From assembly GCF_002007205.1 (NCBI RefSeq), contig NZ_LAZS01000005.1, forward strand, positions 992,001 to 1,056,000: a stretch of 64,000 nucleotides of DNA. The letters run 5' to 3'. Both the position numbers and the translations under genes were made by a program. How positions within the stretch are numbered: the stretch's first letter is position 1; each line of letters begins with the position of its first letter. This DNA is from Ensifer adhaerens. Its GTDB lineage: Bacteria > Pseudomonadota > Alphaproteobacteria > Rhizobiales > Rhizobiaceae. The notes under the pieces are model-generated. The model was not told the DNA's origin. It did no database searches and saw only the letters and a program-made list of their open reading frames with translations. Shown one piece after another: positions 59,739 through 64,000 of the stretch.

Positions 59739-62207
59739 CTATCTCTTTTCGGCCATCACGCGTGCGATCCGCGTTGTCCGTGATCTGCTGTCATGGATCG
59801 CCCGGCCCCGGTTGGAGGCCGATGCGAGAAACCTGTCGATCCACTCCGTCCCTTTCGCTTCCGCTTCCGCTTCCCCCTCGTCTTCCTCTTTGTCCGTGAC
59901 AGGCACGAGGCGACAGATGGCCCAGAGTGAGGAAGCTCCGACGGCATACTGGTACCGCCACCCGTCTTTGGACAAACCCGGAGCGGCATTGCAGAGCACC
60001 CTGTCGGATGCCCATCTCGCCCAGCTCGACGGCAGGAGGACGCGTGAGCGCCGTGCCCGCAGGATGCCGCCCGACTGGAAGAACATCGGGCCGCCACTGC
60101 GCAGATGGTGAGAGAGGATTGCCACAGACGGCGAGACATAGGTCTGCACAGGCTTTCCATCGACGACCGAGCGGTAGAGGAAGGGATTGCGTGATTCCTT
60201 CCTTTCGAGCCTGTAGAGACCGTCGGCAACTTTGTCGTCGTAACGGACTGAGAAGAAGCCGCGCTCCTCGTCGAGCCTGCCGATCACCTGGTAGCCGTGC
60301 ACTCCGTCGGGATCGCCTACATCGCCGAGCGCCAGTTTCGGCGTGGGCTTTTCAGCGATGGCCATCCTTTCGATGAAGTCGCGGCGCACGCGCTCGTCCG
60401 GACACCTGACGGCATATCGGGGCAGCGCCCACGTCGACAGGCCGTTCCATGCCTCGACTTTGGCTCCGGCCGCTCCTGCTGCGGCGTGAAGGCGTTCGAG
60501 CACCGCGATCGGAGTCGGGCCGCTGATCCTGACGAGATCCGGGCCGACGCACTCTGCCATCAGCGGGTTCTGAAGTATCCGGCGGACGGGGAAATGGCGC
60601 AGCAGTGTCATCTCCAGCCAGCCAGCGTCGGAGAAGGATCGAAGCAGATCCCATTCAGAGGGGCGGTCGGCCCCGGGCATGCCTCTCTGAATGATCTCGA
60701 CGGCCTCGGAGAACGAAAGTCCCCGTGCCGTCCGCTCGTAGAGGGCTTCGCCGATCGTCACCAGTTCATCGCAGGGCGGGGCGCGCTCGCCGCTCCACTC
60801 CTCGACCGTGGAAACAAGCGATGGCACCGTGCCGTGGTGGAACTCGTCCTCCGAGATCTCCCTTGAGAAGTCGAAGGAAAGGCGGCGGAGATCGCCGACC
60901 TCGTTCGCCCGCGGGACAAGCAGTATCTCGCGGTTTTCCCGGTGGCTGCGGGCGACGAACGTTCCCGAGTGGATCCCGTCCTTGAACGACAGGCCGTCAT
61001 CGCGCGGAACCATGTTGATCGGCTTGCCGTTCTTCTCGACACGGATGGCCGCCGGTATCGGGCCTATGATCATAGGAGCCAGCGGTGCGCGGCCAAGGTA
61101 GGCACCGCCAACCCTTATGCCGTCCCGCCAGCCGAATTCCCTCGGGGCGCCCACCGTCTGGACTCCGCCTCCGACCTGGTTTTTGAAGTTGGCCACGACC
61201 CATCCGGCGTTCAGTCCGGCAACGGAGCGGATTGCGTCGGTGTCGCATTCCGCGAGCTTCGAACTCTTCATCAGGAGGATGTTGGATGCCGATGTTCCTG
61301 CCCGGTATCTGCCGAAGCCGAGGTTCTCGAGAAACACGATCCCGTTCCGAACGAGCTTCCCAAGAGGCTTGGGAATGAACTTGAGCGCCTCCTCCGGGCT
61401 CGAGATCGCCACCCGGTCGCCAAGCGGCGAGACCCGGAAGAGCTCGTGCTCGCCGAAATCGCCCTCTGCCACCTCGATGTCCTCGAGCGCAGCCTGTTCC
61501 GCCACGATCGAGTACCAGGCCTGCCAGAAAGGTGTTTCCATGTATTCGCGCACGCCGCGTTTCCGCGCGTCATCGAACTTTCCGAAATTGTACACGAACG
61601 ACTGCATCGTCTCGCCGCGCATCTTCGATGTCTGGATCTTGTTGGCGACGGTAAGGGCGTCGAGAAGTCTTTCCGGAGGAACGAGGTCCCTTACCTTTCG
61701 CAGTTCCACTTTGTGACGCCATGTTGGAAAGGCCATCTGGAGCGTACGGCCGATCCGGCGAATGTGGCTCGGAATGTTCTCAGGCAGCACAAGTTCAATC
61801 CGGTGTTCCCGCCAGAGAAACTCCTTCAGGTGCTCCCACATCAGATCGAGGCCGTTCATCGGGAACCCGGTGAAGTACTCGTTGAGCTGCTTTGCGAGAA
61901 GGTCGTCGCGGAAATCCCGATCTCCGGGCTTTCTTGTCTTGGTCGTCTGGATCCAGCAGAGGAACACGAGGATCCTGACATAGTCCGGCGCATTTCCCTT
62001 CCGCGGTACCACATCTCCGGAAAAGCGCTGTTTGAGGATATCGATGTGCGGAAGGGTTTGGATGAGCCGCTTCCGGGCCTGTTCCAGATCATCGACCCCG
62101 AAGATATCGAGAAGATCGTCGTCGGCGACATAGACGCTGGCTATCGGCCCCGTGCTGCCCGGAGCCAGAAAATACCTTTCGATACATTCCGCCTCGAAGT
62201 TCCTCAA
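59739..62207 (-). CDS. druF: Druantia type II component, DruF candidate
   Basis: The 822-aa protein starts at a TTG (62207) with GGGGAGGG about nine bases before it. I recognise no catalytic motif. It is mainly a soluble alpha/beta protein; residues 60-160 are helical (RILVFLCWIQTTKTRKPGD, LLAKQLNEYFTGFPMNGLD). The middle is beta-rich with ENLGFGRYRAGTSASNILLM and VGGAYLGRAPLAPMIIGPIP. The end is acidic (DKEEDEGEAEAEAKG) before a basic tail. It is second in the operon, 54 bp after the methyltransferase stop. The DruF name is by operon position and size. With DruG it may form the sensing or loading part that joins the methyltransferase and helicase; that is inference. Confidence 0.72.
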   Translation of the reverse strand: MRNFEAECIERYFLAPGSTGPIASVYVADDDLLDIFGVDDLEQARKRLIQTLPHIDILKQRFSGDVVPRKGNAPDYVRILVFLCWIQTTKTRKPGDRDFRDDLLAKQLNEYFTGFPMNGLDLMWEHLKEFLWREHRIELVLPENIPSHIRRIGRTLQMAFPTWRHKVELRKVRDLVPPERLLDALTVANKIQTSKMRGETMQSFVYNFGKFDDARKRGVREYMETPFWQAWYSIVAEQAALEDIEVAEGDFGEHELFRVSPLGDRVAISSPEEALKFIPKPLGKLVRNGIVFLENLGFGRYRAGTSASNILLMKSSKLAECDTDAIRSVAGLNAGWVVANFKNQVGGGVQTVGAPREFGWRDGIRVGGAYLGRAPLAPMIIGPIPAAIRVEKNGKPINMVPRDDGLSFKDGIHSGTFVARSHRENREILLVPRANEVGDLRRLSFDFSREISEDEFHHGTVPSLVSTVEEWSGERAPPCDELVTIGEALYERTARGLSFSEAVEIIQRGMPGADRPSEWDLLRSFSDAGWLEMTLLRHFPVRRILQNPLMAECVGPDLVRISGPTPIAVLERLHAAAGAAGAKVEAWNGLSTWALPRYAVRCPDERVRRDFIERMAIAEKPTPKLALGDVGDPDGVHGYQVIGRLDEERGFFSVRYDDKVADGLYRLERKESRNPFLYRSVVDGKPVQTYVSPSVAILSHHLRSGGPMFFQSGGILRARRSRVLLPSSWARWASDRVLCNAAPGLSKDGWRYQYAVGASSLWAICRLVPVTDKEEDEGEAEAEAKGTEWIDRFLASASNRGRAIHDSRSRTTRIARVMAEKR

Positions 62208-62261
62208 TCTGTCTTTCCCTCCCCCTAAGACATACTTGAACCGAAGCCTGCCTCACCCTTC

Positions 62262-64000
62262 CTATCGGTAGCGCAGGTGGTCATTCGCAACCTTGCCCCT
62301 GCCCTTCTGACGTGGCGGCTTGGGGTGAAGGACGAGATGCGGTGCCTTGAGCGACGCGTCGGCCGACATGTCGGTTTCTTCAAAGGTCAGCCGCGCGAGG
62401 CGGAATGTTTCCTTGTCGCTTCCCAGCAAGACGGCAGCTCCGTCCTCTGGGATTGCCAGGGGAGGCAGGTTGGAGACACGACGTTCGGAGAGCTGGTCGT
62501 GCAGAAGCTTTAGGCGTGCACGGAGGTACCGGACCGGAATGTCGAGTTCCATCCGTCCCGGCTTCGAGCCCAAGATGGCAAGAAGCTGCACGATGGCCCG
62601 GTCGATAGCGTCCACGTCGCCTTCGCGCGTCAAAGGCAGCGCAACCAATTCCGCGGGACCGACCCCGCAGCGCTGCTGCTCCTCGTAGACGGCGACGAGA
62701 TCCTGGTCGGTGAACTTGTCGCGCGAGGCGCGCCATTCATCACGGCGACGAAAACGCAGTGGCGTCTCGCTCAATCGATATCCATTGGCGGCGACAGCGT
62801 CGGCCGCAATCGGTTCGCCCCAGCCCACTGGCCAGTACGTTCCGGCGCCGTAGCCGTCTCGGGCACGCTCAGACTCGTTCTTCTTGCCCATGAAGCGCTT
62901 GACCATCTTCGGTAGCTTCTTGCCGTGAGCCAGCGCGTCTTTAGTAATCCTCGCCTTCACCCCTTCGGCGCCATGAAGCAGGTGCGGAATGAGCTTGGTC
63001 ATGAAGAAGGGCGGGACAGCGTTGCCAACCTGCTTGTATTGCATCCCGCGCGGCCCGTTGAATTCGAAGCTGTCCTGGAAGCCCTGAAGACGCGCACCTT
63101 CTCTGACCGAAAGAGGTCTATCATGCAGCGGATGCGTGAAGCAGCCAGAAGTAACGTTCCCGAAGCCGGCAGAAATGGTGTAGGCGGGCGAAGCCTTGTG
63201 CAGGCGACCGTAGAGTGTCGCGTAGTCGGTCAGGCGGACGCGGCGAAAACGATCTGGCAGCAGTTCCGGCGGGATGTCTTTCCAAGAACCGCCCTGAGGC
63301 ACCTTGGAGATCCGCTTTCGATTGAGGTCGGTGAGAATGTTGCACCAGTGGTTCGCAACCTCACCATCGGAATTCGCGACGAACCGTTGAAACGCAGTTG
63401 GCGCAGACGGTAGCTTGGTTGAAGCTTTCCCGTCACGGCTGGGCGGGGCTACCAAGTCAGAGATAGCTTCGGAAACCGTAACGTAGGCGGATAGGCCGTG
63501 TCTGCCATCGACAGAATGCGTCGGCTTCGGAAAGGTGGACGGAATCGGATCCACCGATGCTATAAGGAAGAACCTATTGCGGAGCTGTGGAAGGCCGTAG
63601 TCGGCCATATTCACGACGTCGGCGAAAACGTGGTAGCCGCGATCCTCGAAGAGGGTGAACAGCTCCTTCACAATGACGAGGTTCTTGCCGTAAACGACGC
63701 CCGGAACGTTTTCCATGATAACGCGCTGCGGACGCCGTCCAGCCGCCGTAAAGCCGTCCAGCAAGCGGATGAAATGTACGAAGAGCGCGTTGCGCGGATC
63801 ATCGAGGTGGAAGACGCCCATTGTGCTGACGGCCTGGCATGTCGGCCCTGCGAAAAACCAGTCGATCTTCTCGATTTCCGCGCGCTCAATCACGTCGGTC
63901 GCCGATACCAGCGAGACATCGCAGCAATCGACTAGCGCTTCCGGATGGGCCTTCTTGAAGGTCGCCGTCGCGTTCTTGTCAATGTCGAGCGCCCATTTCA
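62262..64000 (-). CDS. druM: DNA (cytosine-5) methyltransferase, DruM (5' end outside window)
   Basis: The frame is open to the right edge, so the N-terminus with the SAM-binding FxGxG motif is missing; the first visible residues are KWALDIDKNATATFKKAHP (motif II region). The catalytic motif IV reads GPTCQAVS, with the Cys at 63837-63839, where most enzymes have GPPCQ. Motif VI is ENVPGVV, motif VIII QLRNRFF, motif IX around LSVREGARLQGFQDSF and motif X QVGNAVPP. About 220 residues follow motif X and match nothing I know; they may be the link to the partner proteins. It methylates cytosine at C5 in host DNA, probably for self-protection. It heads the operon leading to the druE-type helicase. 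Confidence 0.9.
   Translation of the reverse strand, partial: KWALDIDKNATATFKKAHPEALVDCCDVSLVSATDVIERAEIEKIDWFFAGPTCQAVSTMGVFHLDDPRNALFVHFIRLLDGFTAAGRRPQRVIMENVPGVVYGKNLVIVKELFTLFEDRGYHVFADVVNMADYGLPQLRNRFFLIASVDPIPSTFPKPTHSVDGRHGLSAYVTVSEAISDLVAPPSRDGKASTKLPSAPTAFQRFVANSDGEVANHWCNILTDLNRKRISKVPQGGSWKDIPPELLPDRFRRVRLTDYATLYGRLHKASPAYTISAGFGNVTSGCFTHPLHDRPLSVREGARLQGFQDSFEFNGPRGMQYKQVGNAVPPFFMTKLIPHLLHGAEGVKARITKDALAHGKKLPKMVKRFMGKKNESERARDGYGAGTYWPVGWGEPIAADAVAANGYRLSETPLRFRRRDEWRASRDKFTDQDLVAVYEEQQRCGVGPAELVALPLTREGDVDAIDRAIVQLLAILGSKPGRMELDIPVRYLRARLKLLHDQLSERRVSNLPPLAIPEDGAAVLLGSDKETFRLARLTFEETDMSADASLKAPHLVLHPKPPRQKGRGKVANDHLRYR

Noticed and set aside
51820-64000. DISARM class 2 as an alternative name for the right-hand operon
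   Set aside because: DISARM also has a cytosine methylase and DUF1998 protein, but its helicase (drmA), DUF1998 protein (drmB) and PLD nuclease (drmC) are separate genes. Here helicase and DUF1998 are one protein and no PLD gene is seen.

Overview
The window looks like a piece of a Rhizobiaceae chromosome, most probably Ensifer/Sinorhizobium. It is GC-rich. From about 12.4 to 39.1 kb the gene order greA-lpsB-lpsE-glycosyltransferase-lrp-trxB-lsrB-AbcR1/2-aminoglycoside phosphotransferase, then gyrA-marC-ssb-uvrA-DUF72-nrdJ, matches what I remember of the Sinorhizobium meliloti core chromosome. This is recalled synteny, not a search result.

Layout. (1) 1-10.7 kb: two drug-type exporters (MATE, TetA-like MFS), a LysR regulator divergent from an aldo/keto reductase, a YpfJ-type zinc metallopeptidase, a decayed zinc alcohol dehydrogenase remnant, and carB with a terminator-like hairpin in front of it. 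(2) 10.7-19.1 kb: an MFS transporter, greA, an LPS core cluster with an Lrp regulator, trxB and the redox-sensing LysR regulator lsrB. (3) 19.1-19.8 kb: two tandem, very similar ~120-nt RNAs, each with its own promoter and terminator. I recognise them as the AbcR1/AbcR2 (alpha-r15) Hfq-dependent sRNA pair. (4) 19.8-25.1 kb: small accessory enzymes and regulators. (5) 25.2-39.1 kb: DNA-metabolism housekeeping genes gyrA, ssb, uvrA and nrdJ, with an alphaproteobacterial SOS box between ssb and uvrA and a candidate NrdR box before nrdJ. One AT-richer foreign-looking ORF sits between uvrA and a DUF72 gene.

(6) 39.2-64 kb, running off the right edge, is a defence island placed directly after nrdJ. 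It begins with a complete four-gene type II CBASS operon: Cap4 endonuclease-SAVED effector, CD-NTase, Cap2 E1-E2 ligase and Cap3 JAMM protease. Next comes a poorly described stretch: an endonuclease/exonuclease/phosphatase-fold protein with an uncharacterised partner and a small frameshifted gene; a HEPN-motif protein whose gene overlaps, tail to tail, a protein made of two copies of an unrecognised domain; a DUF429 remnant; and an HNH nuclease fused to a RecQ-type helicase. The right end is a methyltransferase / two large unknown proteins / 1957-aa DUF1998-type helicase operon, which I interpret as Druantia type II (druM-druF-druG-druE). A Vsr mismatch endonuclease gene is convergent with it and overlaps the druE 3' end.

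How the genes fit together: CBASS would sense infection, make a cyclic oligonucleotide and trigger DNA degradation. The Druantia-like operon would combine self-marking by cytosine methylation with a large helicase. Vsr would repair T:G mismatches created when those methylcytosines deaminate. The least explained part, and the best place for an undescribed system, is 44.3-51.1 kb.
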